From positions 62,001-126,000 of the forward strand of contig CAYXMH010000004.1 of the NCBI GenBank assembly GCA_964466115.1: 64,000 bases of DNA, written 5' to 3'. Below are positions 17,804 to 26,818 of the stretch, one piece after another. Each line of letters begins with the position of its first letter. Position 1 is the first letter of the stretch. A program made the position numbers and the translations under genes. This DNA is from Pseudolysobacter sp964466115 (lineage in GTDB: Bacteria > Pseudomonadota > Gammaproteobacteria > Xanthomonadales > Rhodanobacteraceae). The notes beneath the pieces were generated by a model. It searched no databases. It worked only from the letters and a program-made list of their open reading frames with translations, and was not told the DNA's origin.

Positions 17804-18715
17804 ATGAACGATACCACTTTGACCGCAGCGGCCACTTCCGCTTCGCCGCCAACGATCTCGCGCTTATGGGTGATACTGGCGCTGCTCTCGGTATACCTGG
17901 TTTGGGGCTCGACCTATCTGGCCATTCGCGTGGCGTTGGAAAGCTATCCGCCATTTTTGATGGCCAGCGTGCGCTTTTTTTGCGCCGGGCTTTTGATGTA
18001 CGTCGTATTGCGGCTGCGCGGAATGACGGCGCCTACAAAGCGGCAGTGGCGCAATTGCGCGTTCGTCGGCACTTTGTTGCTGGCCGGCGGCAATGGTCTG
18101 GTGTGCTACGCCGAGCAAACGGTTGCCTCCGGGTTAGCGGCGGTTGCGGTTGCCAGCATGCCACTGTTCGCAGCGCTGTTCGCAGGTTTAGCTGGGGTGT
18201 GGCCACGGCGCCTGGAATGGATTGGCCTTATCATTGGGTTCGCCGGTGTCGTATTGCTTAATCTCGGCGGCGAGCTTAAGGGCTCCCCGATCGGCGCGGT
18301 GGCATTGATCTTAGCGGCAGCGATATGGGCATATGGATCGGTGTGGAGCCGACGCCAGGACATGCCGAACCCGATCATGGGTACCGCCGCACAAATGCTG
18401 TGCGCCAGCGTTGTGCTTGGGGTAATGGCTTACCTGCACAGCGAAGCGATACCAATTGCACCCAGTGCTACCTCCACCTGGGCATTGATCTACCTCGCTA
18501 TAGCCGGCTCCATTATCGGATTCAGCGCCTATCTTTATTTGCTTCACCATGTGCGGCCGGCGCTCGCGACCAGCTACGCTTACGTGAATCCGCCGGTTGC
18601 CGTGTTGTTCGGCGTTTTGCTCGGGGGTGAATACGTACATACCCTCGACATCGTCGGCATGGTGGTGATTTTACTCGGTGTTGCGGGAATTACTTTGGCG
18701 CGCGAAAAACGCTAG
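17804..18715 (+). CDS. EamA/DMT-family exporter
   Basis: A 303-residue drug/metabolite transporter with ten predicted helices as two EamA repeats (about residues 20-150 and 165-300). The first repeat opens with LLSVYLVWGSTYLAIRVALESYPP, and the second ends with LFGVLLGGEYVHTLDIVGMVVILLGV; both are typical of YedA-like members. Family proteins export amino acids or other small metabolites; the substrate here is unknown. It converges with the ABC permease gene at 18725, with nine bases between stops and no terminator seen. Confidence 0.9.
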   Translation: MNDTTLTAAATSASPPTISRLWVILALLSVYLVWGSTYLAIRVALESYPPFLMASVRFFCAGLLMYVVLRLRGMTAPTKRQWRNCAFVGTLLLAGGNGLVCYAEQTVASGLAAVAVASMPLFAALFAGLAGVWPRRLEWIGLIIGFAGVVLLNLGGELKGSPIGAVALILAAAIWAYGSVWSRRQDMPNPIMGTAAQMLCASVVLGVMAYLHSEAIPIAPSATSTWALIYLAIAGSIIGFSAYLYLLHHVRPALATSYAYVNPPVAVLFGVLLGGEYVHTLDIVGMVVILLGVAGITLAREKR

Positions 18716-18724
18716 CTCGCCGTA

Positions 18725-19912
18725 TCACAACGCCCGCAACGCCGTCGTAATCGGTTGCCGTGCTGCGCGCACGGCCGGAAACAAACCGCCGATAAACCCA
18801 ATCACCAACGCCCAAATCAAGCCGCGCACCAACAACGCCGGTCCCACCTTAAAATTGAACGCCACTTGGGTAAAGTTCTGACCCAGCGTCGATACCGTCA
18901 TGCCGTTAAACAGCACATAGGCCAGTAACGCACCGATCAATCCTCCCGCCAGCGCCAAGGCAATCGATTCGACCAATACCGATATCACGACCGGGCTGCC
19001 GGAAAACCCGATGGCACGCAAAGTGGCAATTTCCACTTGCCGTGTGGAAATGGCGGAATACATCGTGTTCAGTGCCGCAAACAGCGCGCCAATCGCCATG
19101 ATCGCGGCAACAAAGGCCGTGAGGAACCCGATTTGATCGGTAAAATTTTTCGATTGCGCGGAAAAGTAGGTTTGTTCCGCTTGCACATCCACTTGCAACC
19201 GCGGATCGGCTTTAACGCCTTGCGACAACGCGCTCAATGCGTCTTCGGATTCCAATTGCACCAACATCGACGATGAACCACTGCGGCCGAACGCGCCACG
19301 CACAGTGTCGGCATCGGCCCAAAGCTCCGATTCGTGCGCATCGCCGCTGGATTCAAAAAGGCCAACCACCGTCCACTCCGACCCGCGAAACTGCAATTTG
19401 GATCCAATCGAAATCCCGGCGAACTGCGTGTGCGCACCTTTACCGGCGATCACTTCGCGCAAGCCGGATTGGAACATCCGCCCTTCGATGACCTTCACTT
19501 CCGGACGAATTTTGAATCCAGCGGGCTCGACACCGCGCAACGCGACGTTGACATCGCCTTTCTCCTCACTGCCGCGGCGCACTTCGGTGATGACCATGAG
19601 CTCCGCGGATGCCAATGCCGTGCCGTCCGCATCGTGAGCCACACCCGCCATTCCCTTCAGTAACGGCACGTTGTCGCGCGCCAACACCGATGACAATTCA
19701 CTGGTGACGCCAGCGGAAACGATGATCGCGCGATCCATGCGCCCAGTGGCTTTCAACGTGGCTGCAAAACCTTGCGCCATCGATAACAACGCCACCAATA
19801 CTCCGACCACGCCGGCAATACCGATCACAATCACCAGTGAAGAGCCCAGGCGATTGGGAATGTTGCGTAAATTAAGCGCGGTAATGGCAAATATTTGATT
19901 GATCGAGCGCAT
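18725..19912 (-). CDS. ABC transporter permease, FtsX/MacB type (pair 2, type B)
   Basis: A 395-residue permease with one N-terminal helix (residues about 24-45), a large periplasmic MacB-PCD domain, and three C-terminal helices typical of the FtsX fold (VAAIMAIGALFAALNTMYSAIS; REVEIATLRAIGFSG-like cytoplasmic loop; LIWALVIGFIGGLFPAVRAA). The start MRSINQIFAITALNLRNIP at 19912 matches the paralogue at 22320; a longer frame to 20059 is not used. It is the last gene of the operon and a clear paralogue of the permease at 21127-22320. It should dimerise with a type A partner. Confidence 0.9.
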   Translation of the reverse strand: MRSINQIFAITALNLRNIPNRLGSSLVIVIGIAGVVGVLVALLSMAQGFAATLKATGRMDRAIIVSAGVTSELSSVLARDNVPLLKGMAGVAHDADGTALASAELMVITEVRRGSEEKGDVNVALRGVEPAGFKIRPEVKVIEGRMFQSGLREVIAGKGAHTQFAGISIGSKLQFRGSEWTVVGLFESSGDAHESELWADADTVRGAFGRSGSSSMLVQLESEDALSALSQGVKADPRLQVDVQAEQTYFSAQSKNFTDQIGFLTAFVAAIMAIGALFAALNTMYSAISTRQVEIATLRAIGFSGSPVVISVLVESIALALAGGLIGALLAYVLFNGMTVSTLGQNFTQVAFNFKVGPALLVRGLIWALVIGFIGGLFPAVRAARQPITTALRAL

Positions 19913-19940
19913 GGTTTTTCCCGGAAAAGAGATTAGGGCT

Positions 19941-21104
19941 TCAGCGTCCTGCCAACGCATCGACAATGCGTAACCGCATCGCTCGCAGCGCCGGTGGCAG
20001 GCCAACGACAATACCAAGCAATAGCATGCTGCTGATGGCAATGGTCCAAACGTGCGCATTGGCCGTGAGCGGAGGCAACTGTATCGGCAATTTCGCGAAA
20101 AGCTTCATCAACCCGGTAGCAAACAGCATGCCGAGCAAGCCACCCACCACACACAACAACAACGATTCACCAATCACCAGAAGCATCACCGCCCGATCGC
20201 TGAAGCCCAAGGTCTTCAAAATCGCCAACTCCGGTATCCGATCGCGTACTGCTTGGCTCATGGTATTACCGGTTAGCATCAAGATCGTGAAAAACACCGC
20301 CCCAAGAATGGCATTGACGATAAAACCGATGTTACCGAGCTGGCGCACGAAATTAAGATTGAAATCGCGCTCGCTTTGGCTTTTGGTTTCATCGGGTGAA
20401 TTTTCAAACAGTTTATCAATTTGTTGGCTAATCGCCTCGGCCTGGTTCGGGTCTCTCAACCGTTCGATAAAAATACCGCCCGTACCTTGCCCGAATTGCC
20501 GCGCTTCATCGAAATAATCGTAGCGAATGTACATGATGTTTCCGCTGCGCGCCTTCCAATCATCATCACGTCCGTCAAAAATACCCACGATATCGAACGT
20601 CCACTCGCGTGATCCGTTTTTCTGCGGGAAAATCTGCGAAACCAGGGGAATTCGATCGCCCAATTTCCAACCAAACCGTTCAGCCAGGCGCTTTCCGACG
20701 ATCGCCCCCGAACGCGTGGCAAGCCAAGCTTGTTTCTGATCTTCCGGCAAAACCCATTCCGGATAAATCGCCAGATGCCGCTCTGGATCCACCGCAAACT
20801 GCGCGAAGAAGTTCTTCGGGTCCTGATAGACGCCGCCGAAAAATTGCGAATGCGACACGCGCTCCACGCCCGGAATGGCCTCGATCTGCGGCAACAAACG
20901 CATCGGCAATGGACTGGTGAACGACACACGCGCTTGGGTAATCAAGCGATTCGCGCCAAGAAAATCCGCACCCGCGCTAAACAAAACACTAAACGCCTGC
21001 AACAATCCCAATAGCAGGAATGCCATCAGCAGCGACAACAGCGTCAAAATCGTCCGCGTTTTCTTGCGAAACAAATTGGCCCACAGCAACGGAAAATATT
21101 TCAT
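19941..21104 (-). CDS. ABC transporter permease, FtsX/MacB type (pair 2, type A)
   Basis: A 387-residue FtsX-like permease: N-terminal helix after MKYFPLLWANLFRKKTRT, periplasmic domain (about 45-260), then helices containing FTILMLTGNTMSQAVRDRIPELAILKTLGFSD and a final segment LPPALRAMRLRIVDALAGR. It is a paralogue of 22421-23584, with almost the same N- and C-termini. It lies 22 bases after the preceding permease and 28 bases before the next, in the order A-B-A-B. The loop with ELAILKTLGF is where the shared ATPase would dock. Confidence 0.9.
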   Translation of the reverse strand: MKYFPLLWANLFRKKTRTILTLLSLLMAFLLLGLLQAFSVLFSAGADFLGANRLITQARVSFTSPLPMRLLPQIEAIPGVERVSHSQFFGGVYQDPKNFFAQFAVDPERHLAIYPEWVLPEDQKQAWLATRSGAIVGKRLAERFGWKLGDRIPLVSQIFPQKNGSREWTFDIVGIFDGRDDDWKARSGNIMYIRYDYFDEARQFGQGTGGIFIERLRDPNQAEAISQQIDKLFENSPDETKSQSERDFNLNFVRQLGNIGFIVNAILGAVFFTILMLTGNTMSQAVRDRIPELAILKTLGFSDRAVMLLVIGESLLLCVVGGLLGMLFATGLMKLFAKLPIQLPPLTANAHVWTIAISSMLLLGIVVGLPPALRAMRLRIVDALAGR

Positions 21105-21126
21105 GCGGATTCCTTAAATGTATGCA

Positions 21127-22320
21127 CTAAGCCGCGCGCAAAGCCGCCGTCACCGGCAACCGCGCCGCACGCAACGCTGGAAACAATCCACCGATTAGGC
21201 CAATCACCAGCGCCCAAACTAGGCCCTTGATCAATAAGCTTAACGTCACTCTAAAATCAAACGCGACTTGGGAAAACGTATTCCAATTCAATGTCGACAA
21301 GGTAGCGCCGTTGCAATACACATACGCGAGCGCACCGCCGAGAATGCCGCCGACCGTGGCCAACAACAAGGCCTCGACCATAACCGATACTACGACCGGC
21401 CCTGCGCTAAATCCCAAAGCGCGCAAGGTACCTATTTCCACCTGGCGCCCGACAATCGCCGAATACATGCAATTGAGCGCCCCAAACAGCGCGCCAATGG
21501 CCATAAACACCGCAACCGTATATCCCAGCACATTAATCAACGTGGCCAACGCGCCGGCCTGTTTTGCGTAGTATTCCGGCTCGCGCCAAGCCTTAATCGC
21601 CAAGCGCGGGTTGGCTGCAATCGCGGCATTCAACGTAGCAAGACCGGCCTCGCTACTGTCGGCGAGCTTGGCCGTAATCGATTGATACCCTTGGCGGCGG
21701 AACGCCGACATCACCACTTCCGAATCGGCCCATACTTCGGTTTCGTGGACATCGCCACCGGTTTCGAAAATCCCGACGACGGTCCAATCGCTGTCGCGAA
21801 AGGCGATTTTCGCGCCAACCTCAAGCCCGGCGAATTCCGCCGCCGCGCGCTTGCCCACAACCACTTCGCGCACCCCGAGATTAAAACGCCGGCCGGCAAT
21901 CATTTTTAATTCATCGCGTACAGTGAATGCACTTGGCTCAACCCCGCGCATCGGCACATTGCTGGGGTCGGTTTCGCCTTTGCGCGGCAAATCGACGATT
22001 AACATCAACTCACGCGACGCCACAACCATGCCATCATTATCATGAGCAAGGCCATCCAATTCTTTGGCGAGATCCGCTTGATCGCGCGCAATACCGCTGT
22101 TGAGTTCGGCATCGGAGCCGGCGCGCAATAACAGAACTCGGTCGGCCCGCCCGGTGCTGGCCAAGGTGTGCTTAAAACCTTCCGCCATCGCCAACACCGA
22201 TACCAAAACCCCGACCACGCCGGCGATCCCAACTACCACCACCAACGACGTGCCAAGGCGCTGCGGGATATTGCGTAGATTCATTAAGGTGATTGCAACG
22301 ATTTGATTCAACCAACGCAT
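21127..22320 (-). CDS. ABC transporter permease, FtsX/MacB type (pair 1, type B)
   Basis: A 397-residue permease of the same build as the one at 18725-19912: MRWLNQIVAITLMNLRNIP opening, MacB-type periplasmic domain, and C-terminal helices with VEIGTLRALGFSAGPVVVS and LVWALVIGLIGGLFPALRAARLP. The periplasmic domains of the two type B proteins have drifted more than the membrane parts, suggesting different substrates or partners (inference). A palindromic repeat (22341-22399) separates it from the type A gene upstream. Confidence 0.9.
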   Translation of the reverse strand: MRWLNQIVAITLMNLRNIPQRLGTSLVVVVGIAGVVGVLVSVLAMAEGFKHTLASTGRADRVLLLRAGSDAELNSGIARDQADLAKELDGLAHDNDGMVVASRELMLIVDLPRKGETDPSNVPMRGVEPSAFTVRDELKMIAGRRFNLGVREVVVGKRAAAEFAGLEVGAKIAFRDSDWTVVGIFETGGDVHETEVWADSEVVMSAFRRQGYQSITAKLADSSEAGLATLNAAIAANPRLAIKAWREPEYYAKQAGALATLINVLGYTVAVFMAIGALFGALNCMYSAIVGRQVEIGTLRALGFSAGPVVVSVMVEALLLATVGGILGGALAYVYCNGATLSTLNWNTFSQVAFDFRVTLSLLIKGLVWALVIGLIGGLFPALRAARLPVTAALRAA

Positions 22321-22340
22321 TCAATACCCTTCTCTATATC

Positions 22341-22399
22341 GTAGGGTGGGTTTTAACCCACCGTTGCCGGACATCTGTGGTGGGTTAAAGCCACCCTAC
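22341..22399. repeat. GTAGGGTGGG palindromic repeat, copy 1
   Basis: Inverted repeat opening GTAGGGTGGG and closing CCACCCTAC, with inner arms TAACCCACC and GGTGGGTTA, between two permease genes of one operon. The same design recurs at 37231-37310 and 49799-49880. Confidence 0.85.
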
Positions 22400-22420
22400 T
22401 TCATGTTCCCGATTCGTTAA

Positions 22421-23584
22421 TCAATGTCCGCTTAAGGCATCGACAATTTTCATGCGCCGCGCGCGCAATGCCGGCGGCAACCCAATTGCACCGGCCAACC
22501 CAATGATGATCGCAAATCCAATAACCCAAGTTCCGACATTGACAAACAATGGCGGGAAAGCGCCACCGGTAGCCGTATTAAGCCCTGGCATTACCGCAAC
22601 CGCCGCCAACATCCCCAAACCGCCGCCCAGCATCAGCAACATGACCGCTTCAGCCAACACCAGCAGCGTGACTTTGTGATCGGAAAACCCCAAGGTTTTC
22701 AAAATCGCGAGTTCGGGAATACGTTCACGAATGGACTGCGCCATGGTATTGCCGGTTAGGATCAGAATCGTAAAAAACACCGCCGCCAGAATGCGCGTGA
22801 CCAATGCACCGATATCGCCAATTTGCTTAGCGAATCCAATCGCAAATTCTTTTTCCGGTTGCGTTTTGGTTTCGTGCGCGGAATTCATAAAGCGCTTATC
22901 GATCGCCGCGGAAATTTCCTTGGCATGCGCACCGTCGGCGATGCGCTCGATGTACCAACCGGTCATCCCTTTGCCGACTGCACGCGCCTCATCAAAGTAG
23001 GCGTTATTGATCAGCACCATATCGGTGTTGCCGCGCACGGCCGGGTCGTCGGCATCGAGGATCCCGACCAGATCGAACTCCCAATCCATGCTGCCATCCA
23101 CCTTCGGGTAGATTTCCGAGTGCAACGGCAGTTTTTGCCCCAACGTCCAACCGTATTTATCCACCAACCGTTTACCCGCCACCACACCGGTGCGCGTGTT
23201 GATAAACGCTTCGCGCTGCTCTTTTGCAATTTTAAACTCGGGATACATATCCAAATAGCGCGCAACCTCGACCGGAAACACCGGAAAGGCGTTGCTTTGA
23301 TCCTGATACTTAGCGCCGAACCACGCCGCATACGCCACGCCGGTCACGCCATCGACGTGCTCGATTTCGTTGACGTAAGCCATCGGCAACGGCTCTATGA
23401 TCGAATAGCGCGCAATCGTCAACAAACGTTTGGCATCAGCAGAATCCGCACCGGCGTCAAACGCCACCCGTACCGATTGCAATAAGCCAAACAGCATAAA
23501 CGCGATAAACACCGACAGCAGCGTCAAAATGGTGCGCGTCTTTTTACGGAACAATCCGGCCCATAGCAGCGGCAAATATTTCAT
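22421..23584 (-). CDS. ABC transporter permease, FtsX/MacB type (pair 1, type A)
   Basis: A 387-residue FtsX-like permease starting MKYLPLLWAGLFRKKTRT, with periplasmic domain and three C-terminal helices. The cytoplasmic coupling loop reads RERIPELAILKTLGFSDHK, and the end LPPALRARRMKIVDALSGH closely matches the second type A protein (19941-21104). It lies 23 bases downstream of the ATPase gene. The A/B pair would form the heterodimeric membrane part of a MacB-like, LolCDE-like exporter that does work on periplasmic substrates. Confidence 0.9.
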   Translation of the reverse strand: MKYLPLLWAGLFRKKTRTILTLLSVFIAFMLFGLLQSVRVAFDAGADSADAKRLLTIARYSIIEPLPMAYVNEIEHVDGVTGVAYAAWFGAKYQDQSNAFPVFPVEVARYLDMYPEFKIAKEQREAFINTRTGVVAGKRLVDKYGWTLGQKLPLHSEIYPKVDGSMDWEFDLVGILDADDPAVRGNTDMVLINNAYFDEARAVGKGMTGWYIERIADGAHAKEISAAIDKRFMNSAHETKTQPEKEFAIGFAKQIGDIGALVTRILAAVFFTILILTGNTMAQSIRERIPELAILKTLGFSDHKVTLLVLAEAVMLLMLGGGLGMLAAVAVMPGLNTATGGAFPPLFVNVGTWVIGFAIIIGLAGAIGLPPALRARRMKIVDALSGH

Positions 23585-23607
23585 TGCGTAATTCCCGCTA
23601 TACCCAA

Positions 23608-24300
23608 TCAGGCGTGGCCGGCAGCGGAGTCAACCAACGTGCCCTTGTCCAAATGCAGCACATGATTGGCGAATTCCGCCGCTTTCGGATCGTGCGTGAC
23701 CATTACGATGGTTTTGCCGTGCTCGCGATTCAGCGTCTTCAGCAAGGTCAACACCTCATCCGCGGTTTTTCGGTCAAGATCACCGGTTGGCTCGTCGCAC
23801 ACCAACAGGGTGGGGTCGGACACAATCGCCCGCGCAATCGCCACGCGCTGCTCTTGGCCGCCGGACAATTCCTTCGGTTTGTGGCTGGCGCGATCGCTCA
23901 ATCCGACCAAATCCAGCGCCACTTGCGCATGCTGCTTGCGTTGTGCGGCGGACAAATCGGTTAACAGCAAGGGCAACTCGACGTTGCGTTGCGCCGTTAA
24001 CACCGGCAACAAGTTATAAAATTGAAATACGAAACCGACATTGGCGGCGCGCCAACGCGCTAGCTCCGAGCCGGAATACTGGTCGATGCGTTTATCATCC
24101 ACCGACAGCTCGCCGCCGGTCGGTTTATCCAAACCGCCGATTAAATTCAACAAGGTGGTTTTGCCGGAACCGGAAGGGCCCATCAGGGCGACGAAATCCC
24201 CTTTGGGTATATCAAGATTGATGCCGTGCAGCACCTCGATCTTTTCCGCGCCGCGCTGATAGGTCTTGGTCAAACCGCGAATCGATACCAAATTGCTCAT
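23608..24300 (-). CDS. ABC transporter ATP-binding protein (LolD/MacB type)
   Basis: A 230-residue ATPase. Walker A GPSGSGKTTLL, Q-loop FQFYNLLP, signature LSGGQEQRVAIARA, Walker B TLLVCDEPTGDLD and switch histidine VTHD are all intact. The EPTGDLDRKT string marks the LolD/MacB/FtsE branch that powers mechanotransmission permeases. It is the only ATPase for the four downstream permeases. GAGGTG lies before the ATG. A miniature mobile element separates it from the membrane-fusion gene upstream. Confidence 0.95.
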   Translation of the reverse strand: MSNLVSIRGLTKTYQRGAEKIEVLHGINLDIPKGDFVALMGPSGSGKTTLLNLIGGLDKPTGGELSVDDKRIDQYSGSELARWRAANVGFVFQFYNLLPVLTAQRNVELPLLLTDLSAAQRKQHAQVALDLVGLSDRASHKPKELSGGQEQRVAIARAIVSDPTLLVCDEPTGDLDRKTADEVLTLLKTLNREHGKTIVMVTHDPKAAEFANHVLHLDKGTLVDSAAGHA

Positions 24301-24344
24301 AGTCGCACCTCAAGTTTATAAAATGTTCGCAATGCGATCGATTA

Positions 24345-24486
24345 TTCCACAAACGATAGCAATGATATGCGTATCAGCTTAAGAAAACCGTTCATGCTGA
24401 GCTTGTCGAAGCACCGAGGCTTTTCCGTTCACCCTTCGACAAGCTCAGGGCGAACGGAAAAGTTGAATCGCTATCGCAAACTGCAA
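24345..24486. mobile_element. Miniature inverted-repeat element, copy 1
   Basis: About 142 bp with imperfect terminal inverted repeats (left TTCCACAAACGATAGC, right GCTATCGCAAACTGCAA) and an inner palindrome TTCATGCTGAGCTTGTCGAA / TTCGACAAGCTCAGGGCGAA. Flanked by TTA on both sides (24342-24344 and 24487-24489), an apparent 3-bp target duplication. The right TTA is the reverse complement of the TAA stop of the membrane-fusion gene. No transposase is encoded. Confidence 0.82.
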
Positions 24487-25719
24487 TTAACCGTTGGTTT
24501 CAAGTTTTATCGGATCGCCATCTTTAATCGTTTCAGAAGCCGAAACCACCACGCGCTCACCGTCGCGCACACCCTCTAAAATCTGGCGGTCATCGCCAAA
24601 ACTGCCGCCCACGCGCACGCTGCGCCGTTGCGCTTTCTCATTATTGAAGACAAATACCACCGAAACATTGCCTTCTTGATGGATCGCTGCGGCCGGCACT
24701 AATACACCAAGTTGTGTTTGTTGCGGCTGAGTAGCGTCTTTGACATCGTTCAAGAACGCCACGCGGGCGCCCATGTCGGGCACGATGCGCGGATCTTTCT
24801 GTTTCAAGGCAATGCGCACTTTAACCGTGGCCTTGCTGCGGTCGGCAGTCGGAATAATGGCAATCACCTCGGCCGGGATTTTCCAATCCGGATACGCGTT
24901 CAATGTGGCCTCAACCGGCTGCCCGGATTGCACCCGGCCGATATAAGACTCATTGACATCGACTTCTACCTCCAGCGAATCCATATCGACGATGGTACCG
25001 ATACCGGTACGAGTAAACCCGCCGCCCGCCGACATCGGCGATACGATCTCCCCGGGTTGTGCCGCCTTGGCGATAATGACGCCAGTAAACGGCGCGCGCA
25101 CAATCGTATTATCGAGATTGACCTCGGCCACTTTTAAGCCCTGTTCGGCTACCGCCACTTGCCGTTGCTGCGAATTTAAACGCGCGTTAAGGGAATCGAC
25201 ACTGGATCGGGCTTGTTCCACCGCCTGGGCACTCACCAACTTGCGCGTCACCATATCTTGCTGGCGTTGCAAATCGCGCTGCGCTTGCGCCAGCTGCACG
25301 CGCAAGTCCGCCATTTGCGAACGCGCGGCATCCAATTGCGCCTTGGTGAAATTGAATTGGGCGCGCGCATCGGTTTCATCCAAGCGGGCCAATACCTGGC
25401 CTTCCTGCACGTGCTGCCCTTCCTCGATCATCAACTCGGCCACTTTGCCGGTGATTTTCGCGGACACTGTGGCCTGCCGCCGCGCAGTCACATAGCCACT
25501 GGCATCCAGTACCGAACCGGTAGCGGGTGCTTTGGCCAACGAGCGCGCTAACACCGTTTTCACCGTAATCGGGTTAGCGCTCAAAAAGCCAAACCACAGC
25601 CCGACCGCAACAACCAGAATTCCCAATACCGCACAGGCCATCCAAAGCGGCCTAGATGAGCGCACGGGCGCCGTACCACGATCAATGCGCAGTTGATTTA
25701 AGAGTTCAGCTTTTTCCAC
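24487..25719 (-). CDS. HlyD/MacA-like periplasmic adaptor (membrane fusion) protein
   Basis: A 410-residue adaptor for tripartite export. One membrane anchor near residues 28-48 (LWMACAVLGILVVAVGLWFG), a lipoyl-like half (SGYVTARRQATVSAKITGKV), a coiled-coil hairpin around 110-190 (AQFNFTKAQLDAARSQMADL), the second lipoyl half, then beta-barrel and membrane-proximal domains. It starts with GTG. It is the first gene of the operon, so the products likely form a MacA-like adaptor with a split ATPase and permeases, using an outer-membrane channel encoded elsewhere. Its stop codon coincides with the duplicated TTA beside the miniature element. Confidence 0.9.
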   Translation of the reverse strand: MEKAELLNQLRIDRGTAPVRSSRPLWMACAVLGILVVAVGLWFGFLSANPITVKTVLARSLAKAPATGSVLDASGYVTARRQATVSAKITGKVAELMIEEGQHVQEGQVLARLDETDARAQFNFTKAQLDAARSQMADLRVQLAQAQRDLQRQQDMVTRKLVSAQAVEQARSSVDSLNARLNSQQRQVAVAEQGLKVAEVNLDNTIVRAPFTGVIIAKAAQPGEIVSPMSAGGGFTRTGIGTIVDMDSLEVEVDVNESYIGRVQSGQPVEATLNAYPDWKIPAEVIAIIPTADRSKATVKVRIALKQKDPRIVPDMGARVAFLNDVKDATQPQQTQLGVLVPAAAIHQEGNVSVVFVFNNEKAQRRSVRVGGSFGDDRQILEGVRDGERVVVSASETIKDGDPIKLETNG

Positions 25720-25887
25720 AGGTCAAACACTCGAATGAGGTGATAGAAAGAGAGCAAGTTTGCCACATTCATAGCCGAAAGTTTCGATTTTAAGGGCCAA
25801 TGCGGCAGCGCGTCATGCTCGATGGCCGCCCCAGGTGCATTATTCTCAACCTTTATCATTAACGCTTTATGGCAAAAGGGGCATGTC

Positions 25888-26592
25888 ATGGGGAAGATCA
25901 TCGCCGGCTTTTTTGTACTGCTACTGGGCATTGGCCTTTTGGCCGGGGCGTATTTTATGACCCGCGCTACGCTCGATTTTCGCGCCACGGCTCTCCACGC
26001 CGAAGGCACCGTCACCGACTTTTTAGAGGAAGACACCACCGACAAAGGCAAGCACAAGACAATGTACCGCCCCGTGGTCGAATTTACCGCCGCATCCGGG
26101 CAAATCATCCACTTTAACAGCGACACCAGCTCCAGCACGCCAAGTTATAACCGCGGTGATAAAGTCCCGGTACTTTATCCGGCCAGCACCCCGGAGCGTG
26201 CTCGTATCGACAGCTTTATGTCCAATTGGTTTGGGCCCTTGATCCTTGCCGTACTCGGCTTGGTCGGAAGCTTAATTGGTTATGGGTTATTTTTTGGCGG
26301 CATACGTCATCGCAAAGTTCAGGCGTGGCTACAAACCAACGGCATGCCGATCAAAGCCAAAGTGCTTGGCGTGGAACAAAACACCGGTATTAAGGTGAAC
26401 GATCGCAGCCCATGGCGCATCCGCGCGCAATGGCAGCATCCAAGCACACAAAAAGTGTACGTTTTCTATAGTGAAAACTATTGGTACGACCCAACTGATA
26501 TGGTCAAGCAAGATACTTTGGATGCCAAAGTCAATGCGGACAATCCGAAGGAATATTGGCTGGATACGAGCTTTTTGCCGGAGAAGGGTTAG
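25888..26592 (+). CDS. DUF3592 membrane protein
   Basis: A 234-residue protein with an N-terminal helix (residues about 4-24), an extracytoplasmic DUF3592 domain (about 33-105: EGTVTDFLEE, YRPVVEFTAASGQIIHF, KVPVLYPASTPERARID), a second helix (about 112-138), and a soluble C-terminal part that partly repeats the domain theme (IKAKVLGVEQN, WRIRAQWQHP). The ATG at 25888 has AAAAGGGG ahead; the frame extends upstream to 25822 without a ribosome site. Function unknown for the family. A composite palindromic repeat follows the stop. Confidence 0.8.
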   Translation: MGKIIAGFFVLLLGIGLLAGAYFMTRATLDFRATALHAEGTVTDFLEEDTTDKGKHKTMYRPVVEFTAASGQIIHFNSDTSSSTPSYNRGDKVPVLYPASTPERARIDSFMSNWFGPLILAVLGLVGSLIGYGLFFGGIRHRKVQAWLQTNGMPIKAKVLGVEQNTGIKVNDRSPWRIRAQWQHPSTQKVYVFYSENYWYDPTDMVKQDTLDAKVNADNPKEYWLDTSFLPEKG

Positions 26593-26628
26593 CGCTAATG
26601 TTTTCCGCAATTTTTGTACCCGTGCGCT

Positions 26629-26763
26629 CCTTCCCCCTTGATGGGGGAAGGTTGGGATGGGGGTGGATTCGGAGCGAAGCCATTCTATGTTCCGGAAGAG
26701 GTGATACCGCAGCCACCCCCACCAGTGCGCTCCGCGCACTGACTCCCCCATCAAGGGGGAGTG
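26629..26763. repeat. Composite G5/C5 palindromic repeat, copy 1
   Basis: Two palindromes, one at each end (CCTTCCCCC TTGAT GGGGGAAGG and ACTCCCCCATCAAGGGGGAGT), with inner segments GGATGGGGGTGG and CCACCCCCACC and a hairpin AGTGCGCTCCGCGCACT. Related composites lie at 36505-36673, 44012-44147 and, as a half copy, 44199-44252. Confidence 0.85.
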
Positions 26764-26785
26764 TAAGGAGCAATGAAGATCTCAG

Positions 26786-26811
26786 CTCCTCGTTAGCTTT
26801 TTAACGAGGAG
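26786..26811 (+). promoter_or_regulatory. Hairpin burying the ribosome site of the FAH-fold gene
   Basis: A perfect 10-bp stem CTCCTCGTTA/TAACGAGGAG (26786-26795 with 26802-26811), loop GCTTTT. The 3' arm contains the whole GAGGAG ribosome site for the TTG start at 26819, so the folded RNA would hide it. A translational switch is possible but unproven. Confidence 0.55.
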
Positions 26812-26818
26812 TACCAAC

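Noticed and set aside
22823..23485. 220-residue plus-strand frame opposite the permease gene
   Set aside because: It mirrors the GC pattern of the real gene on the minus strand and has no family resemblance.
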